Shown here one piece after another: positions 42,550 to 52,421 of a DNA stretch of 64,000 nt. Source of the DNA: Bacteroidia bacterium (GTDB taxonomy: Bacteria > Bacteroidota > Bacteroidia > Chitinophagales > Chitinophagaceae); NCBI GenBank assembly GCA_030427635.1, contig JAUIBA010000019.1, positions 1-64,000 of the forward strand, in the 5' to 3' direction. The notes below the pieces were generated by a model. The model saw only the letters and a program-made list of their open reading frames with translations. It ran no database searches and was not told where the DNA came from. Position numbers and translations under genes: made by a program. Position 1 is the stretch's first letter; every line of letters starts with the position of its first letter.

Positions 42550-45500
42550 ATGGCATATACTCCTACCAATAAGATAAGGATAGTTACCGCAGCTTCGTTG
42601 TTCGATGGGCATGATGCATCAATAAATATCATGCGGCGCATTATGCAGTCCAGTGGCGCAGAGGTCATTCACCTGGGGCATGACCGCAGTGTGCAGGATG
42701 TGGTTGATTGTGCCATTCAGGAAGATGCCAATGGTATCGCCATTACCTCTTATCAGGGAGGGCATGTAGAATACTTTAAGTATATGTACGACCTGCTGAA
42801 GGAAGCCGGCTGCGGACATATAAAATTATTTGGTGGTGGCGGTGGTGTTATCCTGCCCGATGAGATAAAGGAGCTGGAAGCCTACGGTATTACCCGTATC
42901 TATTCGCCCGATGATGGCCGTGCTATGGGCCTGCAGGGAATGATAGACGACTTACTGCAGAAGTGCGATTTCCCTACGGGCAACCAGCTGAATGGTGAAC
43001 CCGGACATCTGAAGGAGCGCGATGCAAAATCAATAGCCCGCCTCATATCTGCTGCCGAGAATTTTCATGATTCGGTAGAGACACAGGCTGCATTGAAGAA
43101 GGTGAAAACACAGGCAGAAGCATCCAATACTCCGGTACTGGGTATCACTGGCACTGGTGGTGCTGGTAAAAGCTCGCTGGTAGATGAGGTGGTGCGCCGC
43201 TTCCTGCTAGACTTTCCTGAAAAGTATATAGGCATCATTTCTGTGGACCCCTCCAAGCGTAAAACCGGAGGTGCTCTGCTGGGCGACCGTATCCGTATGA
43301 ATGCCATCCGCAACAAACGGGTATATATGCGCTCAATGGCTACCCGCCAGAGCAATCTTGCCGTATCTAAGCACATTCATGATGCGGTAGATATACTGAA
43401 GGCTGCTAATTATGATCTCATCATACTGGAAACATCAGGTATAGGCCAGAGCGATACGCAGATAACAGACCATTGTGATATGAGCCTCTATGTGATGACA
43501 CCTGAATATGGTGCCGCCACACAGCTGGAAAAGATAGACATGCTGGACTTTGCCGATGTGGTTGTCATCAACAAGTTCGACAAGCGTGGCGCTATGGATG
43601 CCCTGCGCGATGTAAAAAAGCAGTACCAGCGCAATCACAAGTTATTTGAAGCTAAAGTAGACGATATGCCGGTGTTTGGCACTATCGCATCACAGTTCAA
43701 TGACCCCGGTACCAATACCATGTATCGCCGTCTGATGGATACACTGGCTGCAAAGACCAATGCTCCATTGAAATCTGAGTTCAATATCACAGATGAAATG
43801 AGCGAGAAGATATTTATCATCCCGCCACACCGTACCCGCTACCTGAGCGAGATAGCCGATAATAACCGTGGTTATGACAACTGGGTTAATGACCAGTCGG
43901 CAGTAGCGCAGAAGCTCTTTGGTATCACCAAAACTATTGAGACCATACGCGGCATGGAGGCCGATGATAAGGACAGGCTGGTAAAGGTGCTGGAAGAGGT
44001 TTATGCAAAAACTGCTCTGGAGTTGGACCCTAAAAACAAACACCTGCTGGAGCACTGGGAGCAGAAGAAAAAGAACTATACAGACGAGTACTATGTATTC
44101 AAAGTGCGTGACAAGGAAATAAAGGTGAAAACACATTCTGAGTCACTTTCACACCTGCAGATATCTAAGGTAGCCGTACCTCGTTTTGAAGCATGGGGCG
44201 AGATACTGAAGTGGGCGCTGTCAGAGAATTTCCCTGGCGAGTTCCCTTATGCAGCAGGTATCTATCCGTTCAAGAGAGTAGGGGAAGACCCCGCCCGTAT
44301 GTTTGCCGGTGAGGGTGGCCCTGAGCGTACCAACAAGCGCTTTCACTATGTATCGGCTGGTATGCCTGCCAAGAGGCTGAGTACCGCATTTGATAGTGTT
44401 ACGCTCTATGGTCAGGACCCTGACCATCGTCCTGATATATATGGCAAGGTGGGTAACTCCGGCGTAAGCGTGTGCTGCCTGGACGATGCTAAAAAGCTGT
44501 ATAGTGGTTTTGACCTGGCCGACCCTAAAACGTCAGTGTCTATGACCATCAATGGCCCTGCACCTACCATAGCGGCCTTCTTCATGAATGCAGCCGTAGA
44601 CCAGCAGTGCGAGAAGTATATAAAAGAGCATGGGCTGGAGGCAGAGGTGAATGCTAAAATAGAGGCCATCTATAAAGAAAAAGGACTGGACCGTCCTTAC
44701 TACAATACCGATGCTAACAACGGCAAACTGCCTGATGGCAACGATGGCCTGGGCCTTATGCTGCTGGGGGTAACCGGCGATCAGGTACTACCTGCCGATG
44801 TATATGCCGACATCAAAGCAAAGACACTGAGTGCTGTGCGTGGCACCGTACAGGCCGATATACTGAAGGAAGACCAGGCACAGAATACCTGCATCTTCTC
44901 TACAGAGTTCTCCCTGCGGGTAATGGGCGATGTACAGCAGTACTTCATAGACAAAAAGGTGCGTAACTTCTATTCGGTTTCTATCAGCGGTTACCACATA
45001 GCTGAGGCTGGTGCCAATCCTATATCGCAGCTAGCATTTACGCTCTCCAATGGCTTCACCTTTGTAGAGTACTACCTGAGCCGGGGTATGCACATAGATG
45101 ACTTTGCGCCTAACCTGTCCTTCTTCTTCAGTAATGGTATAGACCCTGAGTATAGCGTTATTGGCCGTGTGGCCCGCCGTATATGGGCCAAGGCTATGAA
45201 GCTGAAATATGGTGGCAATGAGCGCTCTCAGATGCTTAAATACCACATTCAGACATCGGGCCGCTCACTGCACGCACAGGAGATAGACTTTAACGATATC
45301 CGCACCACGCTGCAGGCATTGTATGCTATATATGACAACTGTAACTCACTGCATACCAATGCTTACGATGAGGCTATAACTACACCTACCGAGGAGAGTG
45401 TGCGCAGGGCTATGGCTATTCAGCTCATCATCAATAAGGAGCTGGGCCTGGCTAAGAATGAGAACCCGCTCCAGGGCTCATTTATCATAGAGGAGCTTAC

Positions 45501-45939
45501 AGACCTGGTAGAGGAAGCTGTGCTTACCGAGTTCGACCGTATTACAGAGCGTGGCGGTGTGCTGGGAGCTATGGAAACCATGTACCAGCGTGGCAAGATA
45601 CAGGAGGAAAGCCTGTACTATGAAACGCTGAAGCATACCGGAGAGTTCCCCATCATAGGTGTGAACACCTTCCTCAGCTCCAAAGGTTCACCTACTGTTA
45701 TCCCTGCCGAGGTAATACGCTCTACTACCGAAGAGAAAGAATTCCAGATAGCTACTGTACAGAACCTGTGGCAGCGTAGCGGCGATAAGAGTGCAGAGAT
45801 GCTGCGCTCCCTGCAGCAGACCGCCATCCGTAATGGCAACATATTTGAGGCGCTGATGGAAGTAGTAAAATACTGCTCACTGGGCCAGATCACCAAAGCG
45901 CTCTTTGAAGTAGGTGGTCAGTACAGGAGGAATATGTAG
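42550..45939 (+). CDS. icmF: Fused isobutyryl-CoA mutase with MeaB-like G-protein domain (IcmF)
   Basis: The 1129-residue protein has three domains in order. A B12-binding domain (about 8-140) has DGHDA with the cobalt-ligand His21. A MeaB-like GTPase domain has a P-loop at 201-208 (GTGGAGKS), [10 protein letters not shown] and NKFDKRG. A mutase TIM-barrel domain follows (from about 560: [19 protein letters not shown].. to [15 protein letters not shown]). At the positions that separate methylmalonyl-CoA mutase (Tyr89, Arg207) from isobutyryl-CoA mutase, this protein has Phe585 (in MFAGEGG) and Gln778 (in QAQNTCIF), as IcmF enzymes do. It should interconvert isobutyryl- and n-butyryl-CoA, with the G domain guarding cofactor loading. 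About 49 extra residues lie between these two markers compared with the Geobacillus numbering that I recall. Confidence 0.93.
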   Translation: MAYTPTNKIRIVTAASLFDGHDASINIMRRIMQSSGAEVIHLGHDRSVQDVVDCAIQEDANGIAITSYQGGHVEYFKYMYDLLKEAGCGHIKLFGGGGGVILPDEIKELEAYGITRIYSPDDGRAMGLQGMIDDLLQKCDFPTGNQLNGEPGHLKERDAKSIARLISAAENFHDSVETQAALKKVKTQAEASNTPVLGITGTGGAGKSSLVDEVVRRFLLDFPEKYIGIISVDPSKRKTGGALLGDRIRMNAIRNKRVYMRSMATRQSNLAVSKHIHDAVDILKAANYDLIILETSGIGQSDTQITDHCDMSLYVMTPEYGAATQLEKIDMLDFADVVVINKFDKRGAMDALRDVKKQYQRNHKLFEAKVDDMPVFGTIASQFNDPGTNTMYRRLMDTLAAKTNAPLKSEFNITDEMSEKIFIIPPHRTRYLSEIADNNRGYDNWVNDQSAVAQKLFGITKTIETIRGMEADDKDRLVKVLEEVYAKTALELDPKNKHLLEHWEQKKKNYTDEYYVFKVRDKEIKVKTHSESLSHLQISKVAVPRFEAWGEILKWALSENFPGEFPYAAGIYPFKRVGEDPARMFAGEGGPERTNKRFHYVSAGMPAKRLSTAFDSVTLYGQDPDHRPDIYGKVGNSGVSVCCLDDAKKLYSGFDLADPKTSVSMTINGPAPTIAAFFMNAAVDQQCEKYIKEHGLEAEVNAKIEAIYKEKGLDRPYYNTDANNGKLPDGNDGLGLMLLGVTGDQVLPADVYADIKAKTLSAVRGTVQADILKEDQAQNTCIFSTEFSLRVMGDVQQYFIDKKVRNFYSVSISGYHIAEAGANPISQLAFTLSNGFTFVEYYLSRGMHIDDFAPNLSFFFSNGIDPEYSVIGRVARRIWAKAMKLKYGGNERSQMLKYHIQTSGRSLHAQEIDFNDIRTTLQALYAIYDNCNSLHTNAYDEAITTPTEESVRRAMAIQLIINKELGLAKNENPLQGSFIIEELTDLVEEAVLTEFDRITERGGVLGAMETMYQRGKIQEESLYYETLKHTGEFPIIGVNTFLSSKGSPTVIPAEVIRSTTEEKEFQIATVQNLWQRSGDKSAEMLRSLQQTAIRNGNIFEALMEVVKYCSLGQITKALFEVGGQYRRNM

Positions 45940-45965
45940 CAGGTAATAATTATGCAAATATCTGA

Positions 45966-45993
45966 GACGGCTCACGTGCAAACGTGAGCCGTC
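45966..45993 (+). terminator. Hairpin with GNRA-type loop after icmF
   Basis: GACGGCTCACGT-GCAA-ACGTGAGCCGTC is a perfect 12-bp stem, followed by ATTATT. The T-tract is weak, so termination is likely but not certain. Confidence 0.65.
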
Positions 45994-46031
45994 ATTATTG
46001 GGAGAATGCAGTAAGTGTCTTGTTAAGTTTT

Positions 46032-46039
46032 TAACTTTG
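46032..46039 (+). promoter_or_regulatory. -7 element of the NHL-repeat gene
   Basis: TAACTTTG is a perfect TAnnTTTG 22 nt upstream of the ATG at 46062. No exact TTTG was found at the -33 position. Confidence 0.45.
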
Positions 46040-46061
46040 AGTAAGCACCCATTCCCGATGT

Positions 46062-47123
46062 ATGAAAATATACCTGACCATCTTATTATTTGCCATACTT
46101 TTCCCCAAATCAATTATCACTACTATAGCCGGGGGGAGTAGGGATGCTAACTATGGCAGGACAATTATTACCGGGGGAATTCCTGTTACAAACCCCAATC
46201 AGGTAACGGTAGATAAGTATGGCAACATTTACATAGCAGAAGAGTATGTAGTAAGAAAATTAGGCAGAGATGGTAGCTCGTCTATAATAGCTGGTACAGG
46301 CAGCAGAGGGTATAGCGGTGATGGAGGGTTGGCAATCAACGCACGTCTTTTGGGTGCGGCAGATGTTGCTGTTGATAATTCCGGCAATGTCTACATAGCA
46401 GACTTTGTAGGTTGTATGATACGGAAGGTTAACCCTTTGGGTATTATTTACACAATAGCAGGAAACGGACAATCTTACTCTACCGGTGATGGTGGCCCGG
46501 CAATTCTTGCTACCGTGGCTACGCCCATAGCGCTTGCTATAGATGTCAATGGTAATTTGCTGGTAGCAGAAAGGCATGGACATTGTGTGCGGAGCATAAG
46601 TCCCTCCGGTATTATTACAACGATAGCTGGTAATGGGGAAGCGGGTTTTTCCGGGGATGGTGGCCCTGCCATTAATGCTTCATTGAATCAACCTACCGAT
46701 GTAGCTGTTGATGCAGATGGCAATGTATATATAGCTGATTGTGCAAACAATCGTATTCGTAAAATAACACGTGATGGAATAATTACCACAATTGCAGGAA
46801 CCAAAGACGAGGGATATGATGCAGATGGTACACCGGCAATTCATTGCAGGCTGACTGGTCCGTATGGAATTTTTGTTGACGGAAAGAAGAATATTTATTT
46901 CTCGGATAATGGCAATGCTATAATCAGGGTGATTAATAATAAGGGCATAATATCAACCATTGCCGGTACACCGCAGGTGTGGGGATATAGCGGAGACAAT
47001 GGTGCCGCACGGAAGGGCAAAATAAAAAATCCCGGAGGTGTAGCCCTCACCTCAGATGGCAGTTTGCTTATAGCAGATTTTGGCAACAACGCAATTCGCA
47101 AAGTAACAAATGCAGCATATTAG
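46062..47123 (+). CDS. NHL-repeat beta-propeller protein
   Basis: The 353-residue protein begins with a hydrophobic signal-like segment (MKIYLTILLFAILFPKSI). The rest is built of about six NHL repeats of 55-60 residues, each with an ITTIAG.G..G.SGDGGPA.. stretch, followed by a VAVD..GNVYIAD...N.IRK strand and turn. The ring would close as a six-bladed propeller. No catalytic residues or C-terminal sorting domain are seen, so it may be periplasmic or released by another route. It probably binds a protein or sugar partner. It follows icmF but has its own promoter. The partner is unknown. Confidence 0.88.
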   Translation: MKIYLTILLFAILFPKSIITTIAGGSRDANYGRTIITGGIPVTNPNQVTVDKYGNIYIAEEYVVRKLGRDGSSSIIAGTGSRGYSGDGGLAINARLLGAADVAVDNSGNVYIADFVGCMIRKVNPLGIIYTIAGNGQSYSTGDGGPAILATVATPIALAIDVNGNLLVAERHGHCVRSISPSGIITTIAGNGEAGFSGDGGPAINASLNQPTDVAVDADGNVYIADCANNRIRKITRDGIITTIAGTKDEGYDADGTPAIHCRLTGPYGIFVDGKKNIYFSDNGNAIIRVINNKGIISTIAGTPQVWGYSGDNGAARKGKIKNPGGVALTSDGSLLIADFGNNAIRKVTNAAY

Positions 47124-47348
47124 CTGTTCCTGTCAGCATGGAAAATAGATTTTGAACATTGGGATTGCTTTCTCATTATATACGGTAGTTGATAGTATTC
47201 ACTATATCAGTTGTGTCTGTTTGTTAAACCTTTGTCTATGTATGATTTATATAAAGTCCCTGCGCGGTCTTTGTTGTAATTTGGAGGCAATATGGCCAGT
47301 GTGGTGAAGAGTGGAGGAAGATACAATGGACCGGCACGTACATAACAT
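47124..47348. other. 225-bp upstream region of tamB
   Basis: AT-rich, with no ORF. TTTG motifs occur at several places, but no clean TTTG-N19-TAnnTTTG arrangement was found. The promoter of the tamBL operon is presumably here. Confidence 0.4.
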
Positions 47349-50300
47349 ATGCGGAAAGCACTGAAAATTACAGCATGGACTATAGCAGGTTTACTTACCC
47401 TGCTGGTGTTTGCTGCTGCTTTCCTTAATTCCCGCTGGGGGCAGGACATAGTAAGAGTAAGGGCAGAAAAATATCTGGCTGCCAAACTGGGTACAGAAGT
47501 GCGGCTGGGGTTTCTGGGTGTCAGTTTTCCTAAGTATATCATAGTACGCAATGTGTTGCTCAGAGACCAGCAGCAGGATACGCTGCTATCGCTACAGGAG
47601 CTGAAGGTGAACATGAATATGACGGCCCTGCTGCGCAGCAGGATTAATGTGGAGCAGATAGTAGTAGATGGGCTGCACAGTCATGTATATCGCGGGTTGT
47701 ACGATACCGCATTTAATTATGACTTTATCATACGTGCATTTGCCGGTAGTGATAAGGAAAAACAACAGCCAGCCGACACAGCATCCGCCAACCCTCCCGA
47801 TGTTACCGTAGGGAGTATAGCGCTTAGTAATATTCATCTGCGTTATGACGACTATCCCGGTGGTACACTGCTATCTCTGGGACTGAACAGGCTGGAGCTG
47901 GAAATGAAACATACAAATCTGGCAGCCATGGATTTACATATTGGCAATTTGCTGCTGGATGGTACAGAAGTTGTTTTTGTTCAGGATACATCCCGGTTGC
48001 CACCTTCCCCTCCCGATACTTCCGGTAGCGCCAGCCCGCTGGTACTGGCTGCCGATAAAGTACAGATAAGCAAGACCGCATTCCGTTACAATAACAGGCA
48101 GGCCGGGCAGGTATTTGCTGCCAGTGTGGGCGACCTCATACTGCGGCTTAATCGTTTTGATCTCCTGCAGTCTCTGGTAGATGTGGCTGAACTGGACGTA
48201 CGCCGCACCGGCATTGTTATGGAAACGAAGCAGCATTCTGCTCCTGTAGCGGTAGCAGACTCCGGCACCGTGCAGGAAGAGCAGCCCTCCGCCAATGCCT
48301 GGAAGGTACAGGCAGGTAAGCTGGCATTGGAAGAAGTGAGTTTCCGTATGGATGATGATAATCAGCCACATCAGCCACTGGGTATGGATTATGCTCACCT
48401 GTATCTTACAGAGGTAGGTACTGACATCAGTAATGTCTCTTACAGTGCCGATAGTATTGCGGCCCGTATTAATCATATGGCACTGAATGAGCGCAGTGGT
48501 CTCCATCTGCGTGAGCTGAAAGCCACAGCCCGATATGATGACAAAGGTGCTGTACTTAGTAATTTTCTCCTGAGCACATCACATACGCTTTTGCAGCATC
48601 ATCTGGAAGTACATTATCCGTCTTTAAGTGCCTTAGAGTCGCAGATGGGCTCCATGGAGTTAAACGTTGCTTTGGAGAAAAGCCATATAGGCATGCGGGA
48701 TGTATTGCTCTTTGTGCCATCTCTGGATAGTCAGGCGCTGGTACATGCCCTAGCCGATAGCACAGTGCGTATAGATGCCCGTATCAATGGCTCAATGTCT
48801 GCATTAACTGTTACTACACTTAGTATAGCAGCACTATCGGGTACTGGTGTCAGTCTCAGTGGTAAACTCAGTGGCCTGCCCGATGCCGGTAACCTGGCGT
48901 ATGATCTCAGCATAGAGGATATACATACTACACCGCAGGATGCATCGCTGTTTCTGCCAGATTCATTGCAGCAGTCGCTGCATCTTCCGCAGCAGTTAAA
49001 ACTGTCCGGTCAGGTGGCAGGTACGGTTAAGGACTATAATGCTGATATTAGCCTTGTCACATCAGAGGGTAATGCCGCAGTCAGGGGCTTTCTGCATACC
49101 TCACCGGGCGAGGGTAAGGAGCGGTACCGCATGTCATTATCTGCCGAAAGGTTGAACATTGGCGCATTTATTGGTGCTGATTCTATCATTGGTCCGGTTA
49201 CAGCGGCTTTTGTTGCAGATGGTACCGGCCTTACTCCCGAAGCGGCACAGGCACAGCTGGATGGAGGCATTACCGCCGCAGAAGCTATGGGGTACACCTA
49301 TCGCGATATAAGGCTCACCGGTAGCATTGCCCACCGGAATGCCGATGTAAACCTGCTAAGTAATGATCGTAATGCACACCTGCTGCTAAAGGCAAAGGCC
49401 GACCTGACGAAAGAATATCCCGGTATTGTTGCCGACCTCAGGATAGACAGCGTAAACCTGCATGCGCTGGGACTGTATGAGGGCGATTTGCGACTGGCCG
49501 CTACACTGCATGCCGATGTGCCGGTTACGGACCCTGATTATCCACGTGGTAGTGTAGTCATATGGCAGCCCGATGTGCATATAGACGGTCGCCACATCAG
49601 GCATGATAGTCTTATCATTAGTTCCCGGGCCGATAAGTCATCCGGTCAGAATATGGCTGTTGACTTAGGTGTCATTACTGCATCAGTCAGGGGAAAGGTG
49701 CCACTGTCTGCCATACCTGCTATTATACAGCAGCAGATAGCAAAACATTATGCAATAGCTGTGGCTGATACCGGTAAGACTTTACATCCCGCTACTCCTG
49801 TTTACACTGACAATTATACATTACAGTTTACAGCCGATGTGCCTAATACACGTCTGCTGCACGATATTGTGCCAGACCTTAAAGCCTATCAGCCGTTGCA
49901 TCTGTCCGGGGAGATGTCTCCGCAGTCGTTACAGTTTCAGGCAGAGACTAATGGTTTTACTTATGCAGGTACAGCAGTAGATGCATTGCACATAAAGATA
50001 GGTAGTGCCGATAGCGCATTACGATACAGTATTACCACAGGGCGTATAGGGCAGGAGCGCATGCTCATGGGGCGTACTGAGATAAGTGGCCGTGTGCATA
50101 ATAATACGGTAAGTACTGCGCTGTCTGTGCAGGATGCAGATGGTAGGGAACGCTTTGCACTGGCCGGTATGCTGCGCCAGGCCGGTGACTCACAGACTGT
50201 TTCTCTCAGTCCGGGTCTGGTGCTCGATTATGAAAAGTGGACGGTAGCACAGCCCAATGCTGTAGTAGTGAAGCCTGCCGGCATGTACATCAGCAATCTC

Positions 50301-52421
50301 AATATTGCAAATGGAGTACAGTATATACGGGCAGCCAGTAGTAGGTCACAGCCCGGCGACCCGCTTAGTGTAGATATAAAAAACTTCAGCGTAGGAAATA
50401 TTACCCGTGCATTCAGCGCTTCCGATACACTGCTTGCCGATGGTGTGCTGTCTGGTAAGGTGGTTGTAGAGCAGTTCAGCCCTACTCCTGTGGTAACCGG
50501 AGATATGACTATTGACCGTATCTGTGTCATGGGCGACTCTTTGGGCAACATGCATCTTACTGCACATAATCAGCAGGATGGGCGCATCAGCTCTATGCTC
50601 ACTTTACAGGGGCATGGAAATGATGTGGCGGTAAATGGAGCTTATTATACCACCCCTGTTGCCGGGGAAGATTTTCGCCTTACGGTAAAAGTACGCGCAT
50701 TGGCCGCATCATCTTTCAGTAATATGGCAAAGGGGCAGATGAAAGATATGAGTGGTTATCTGAGGGGCGACATCGTACTGCATGGTACTGCTGCAGCGCC
50801 GCTTATTGATGGGGAGCTAAGGACAGATAATTTACGGACTACGGTCACTCAGCTTAGTACGCCATTCAGCATGCCCGACGAGCATATTACATTCAGTGGA
50901 AGTGATATAAAGCTTAACGGGTTTGATATTTTCGACCGCAATAATAACCGTGCGTCCATCAATGGTAAAGTAGATATCAGAAACCCTTCGCAGCCACTTC
51001 TGGACCTTCAGATTCGTGCCGATGAATGGACTGCCCTGCAGGCCACGGCACAGGACAACAAGCTTCTTTATGGCAGAGCATTGCTGTCTGCATCGCTCAA
51101 TGTGAATGGTATTGCTACCGCACCCGAAGTAAACGGTACACTCCGCTTACTGAAAGGCACCGATGTTACCATCGTTAATCCGGATAGTGACCCACAACTG
51201 GAAAGCCGTAAGGGGATAGTGGTGTTTAGGAATATGAAAGATACGGCATTAAGGTCGCGTAGCAGAAAAAGGCCTGACACCGGCATGGTGAAAGCTACTG
51301 TGAAACAGCCCGATATAAACATCACACTTATTGCCGATAAGGAAGCTAAGTTTACACTCTTTCCCGAGCAGGGAAAGAAAGACTACCTTTCTGTACAGGG
51401 TAGTGCCAATGTAGCTATGTCCCTCACCCCGGGTGGTGCCATCAGTCTTACAGGTTCTTACCTTTTGGAGGATGGTGCATACCAGCTCAATTACAGCAGT
51501 GTGGTAAAGAGGCGTTTCCGCATTGCAAAGGGAAGCAGTATTACATTTTCAGGAGACCCTGTGGCCAACTCGGCTATGAACATCACAGCACTGTATGAGG
51601 CGCAGGTAGCCCCTTACGACCTTGTGCAGCGGGAGGTAGACCCTACTCAGCTTACTTATTATCGCCAGCGGTTGCCATTCAATGTAGCTATGTATATGAC
51701 AGGTCCGGTATTGAAACCTTATCTGTCTTTCGACGTGCTGCTGCCAGAGAGTAAGTCACTGAAGATGACCAGCGATCAGCAGACTGTTGTACAGAGTAAA
51801 TTGTCGCAGATACGTACCGATACGTCAGAGCTTAATAAACAGGTGTTTGCAGTGCTGGTGCTGAACCGGTTTGTATCAGATGACCCGTTCAATACGCAGT
51901 CGCCTTCAGGTGGCGGCGCTTCATTTGCAGCCATGCAGAGTGTCAGTACATTTCTGGGCGACCAGTTGAACCGTGCTGCAGACCGGTTTATAAAAGGAGT
52001 TGATTTCTCGGTTGACCTTGCCACTACCGAAGATTATACCTCCGGCAGTCTGCGTCAGCGTACCGACCTTAATCTGGCAGCGTCAAAAAAACTACTGGAT
52101 GACAGACTGAAGATTACCCTTGGCAATAACTTTGAACTGGAAGGACCTCAGGGTAGTAGTAGCAACAACAGCCAGACCGGCTATATACCTTCCAATCTGG
52201 CAGCTGATTATATGCTTACACCCGATGGGAAGTACACAATAAGAGCATATCGCCAGGCGTACGATGTGGGCGTATTGCAGGGGTTTGTTACAGAGGCAGG
52301 TGTTAACTTCATTGTGAGTCTGGACTATAACAATTTCAGCCGGGCAATAAGGGGTAATAAGCACCGCAGCAGAGGGGAGACAGAACAGGATAATAACGAC
52401 GATTCAGGAAACGATAAATGA
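47349..52421 (+). CDS. tamB: Translocation and assembly module protein TamB
   Basis: The 1690-residue protein has one N-terminal membrane anchor (AWTIAGLLTLLVFAAAFL). It begins with the AsmA/TamB-type start (RAEKYLAAKLGTEVRLGFLGVSFPKYIIVRNVLLRDQQQDTLLSL). The long middle consists of repeated beta-strand patterns typical of the beta-helix groove that shuttles phospholipids. The last 300 residues form the DUF490 domain (GAYQLNYSSVVKRRFRIAKGSSITFSGDP, MYMTGPVLKPYLSFDVLLP, NRFVSDDPFNTQS), ending with a Ser/Asn-rich tail. It is thought to bridge inner and outer membranes. It overlaps tamL by 4 bp, so the two are translated together. Confidence 0.94.
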   Translation: MRKALKITAWTIAGLLTLLVFAAAFLNSRWGQDIVRVRAEKYLAAKLGTEVRLGFLGVSFPKYIIVRNVLLRDQQQDTLLSLQELKVNMNMTALLRSRINVEQIVVDGLHSHVYRGLYDTAFNYDFIIRAFAGSDKEKQQPADTASANPPDVTVGSIALSNIHLRYDDYPGGTLLSLGLNRLELEMKHTNLAAMDLHIGNLLLDGTEVVFVQDTSRLPPSPPDTSGSASPLVLAADKVQISKTAFRYNNRQAGQVFAASVGDLILRLNRFDLLQSLVDVAELDVRRTGIVMETKQHSAPVAVADSGTVQEEQPSANAWKVQAGKLALEEVSFRMDDDNQPHQPLGMDYAHLYLTEVGTDISNVSYSADSIAARINHMALNERSGLHLRELKATARYDDKGAVLSNFLLSTSHTLLQHHLEVHYPSLSALESQMGSMELNVALEKSHIGMRDVLLFVPSLDSQALVHALADSTVRIDARINGSMSALTVTTLSIAALSGTGVSLSGKLSGLPDAGNLAYDLSIEDIHTTPQDASLFLPDSLQQSLHLPQQLKLSGQVAGTVKDYNADISLVTSEGNAAVRGFLHTSPGEGKERYRMSLSAERLNIGAFIGADSIIGPVTAAFVADGTGLTPEAAQAQLDGGITAAEAMGYTYRDIRLTGSIAHRNADVNLLSNDRNAHLLLKAKADLTKEYPGIVADLRIDSVNLHALGLYEGDLRLAATLHADVPVTDPDYPRGSVVIWQPDVHIDGRHIRHDSLIISSRADKSSGQNMAVDLGVITASVRGKVPLSAIPAIIQQQIAKHYAIAVADTGKTLHPATPVYTDNYTLQFTADVPNTRLLHDIVPDLKAYQPLHLSGEMSPQSLQFQAETNGFTYAGTAVDALHIKIGSADSALRYSITTGRIGQERMLMGRTEISGRVHNNTVSTALSVQDADGRERFALAGMLRQAGDSQTVSLSPGLVLDYEKWTVAQPNAVVVKPAGMYISNLNIANGVQYIRAASSRSQPGDPLSVDIKNFSVGNITRAFSASDTLLADGVLSGKVVVEQFSPTPVVTGDMTIDRICVMGDSLGNMHLTAHNQQDGRISSMLTLQGHGNDVAVNGAYYTTPVAGEDFRLTVKVRALAASSFSNMAKGQMKDMSGYLRGDIVLHGTAAAPLIDGELRTDNLRTTVTQLSTPFSMPDEHITFSGSDIKLNGFDIFDRNNNRASINGKVDIRNPSQPLLDLQIRADEWTALQATAQDNKLLYGRALLSASLNVNGIATAPEVNGTLRLLKGTDVTIVNPDSDPQLESRKGIVVFRNMKDTALRSRSRKRPDTGMVKATVKQPDINITLIADKEAKFTLFPEQGKKDYLSVQGSANVAMSLTPGGAISLTGSYLLEDGAYQLNYSSVVKRRFRIAKGSSITFSGDPVANSAMNITALYEAQVAPYDLVQREVDPTQLTYYRQRLPFNVAMYMTGPVLKPYLSFDVLLPESKSLKMTSDQQTVVQSKLSQIRTDTSELNKQVFAVLVLNRFVSDDPFNTQSPSGGGASFAAMQSVSTFLGDQLNRAADRFIKGVDFSVDLATTEDYTSGSLRQRTDLNLAASKKLLDDRLKITLGNNFELEGPQGSSSNNSQTGYIPSNLAADYMLTPDGKYTIRAYRQAYDVGVLQGFVTEAGVNFIVSLDYNNFSRAIRGNKHRSRGETEQDNNDDSGNDK

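Noticed and set aside
42550-45939. Annotation as methylmalonyl-CoA mutase
   Set aside because: The fusion with a MeaB-like domain and the Phe585/Gln778 signature indicate isobutyryl-CoA mutase instead.
47934-48506. 190-aa ORF on the minus strand
   Set aside because: It is antisense to tamB, with no start signal or recognisable motif.
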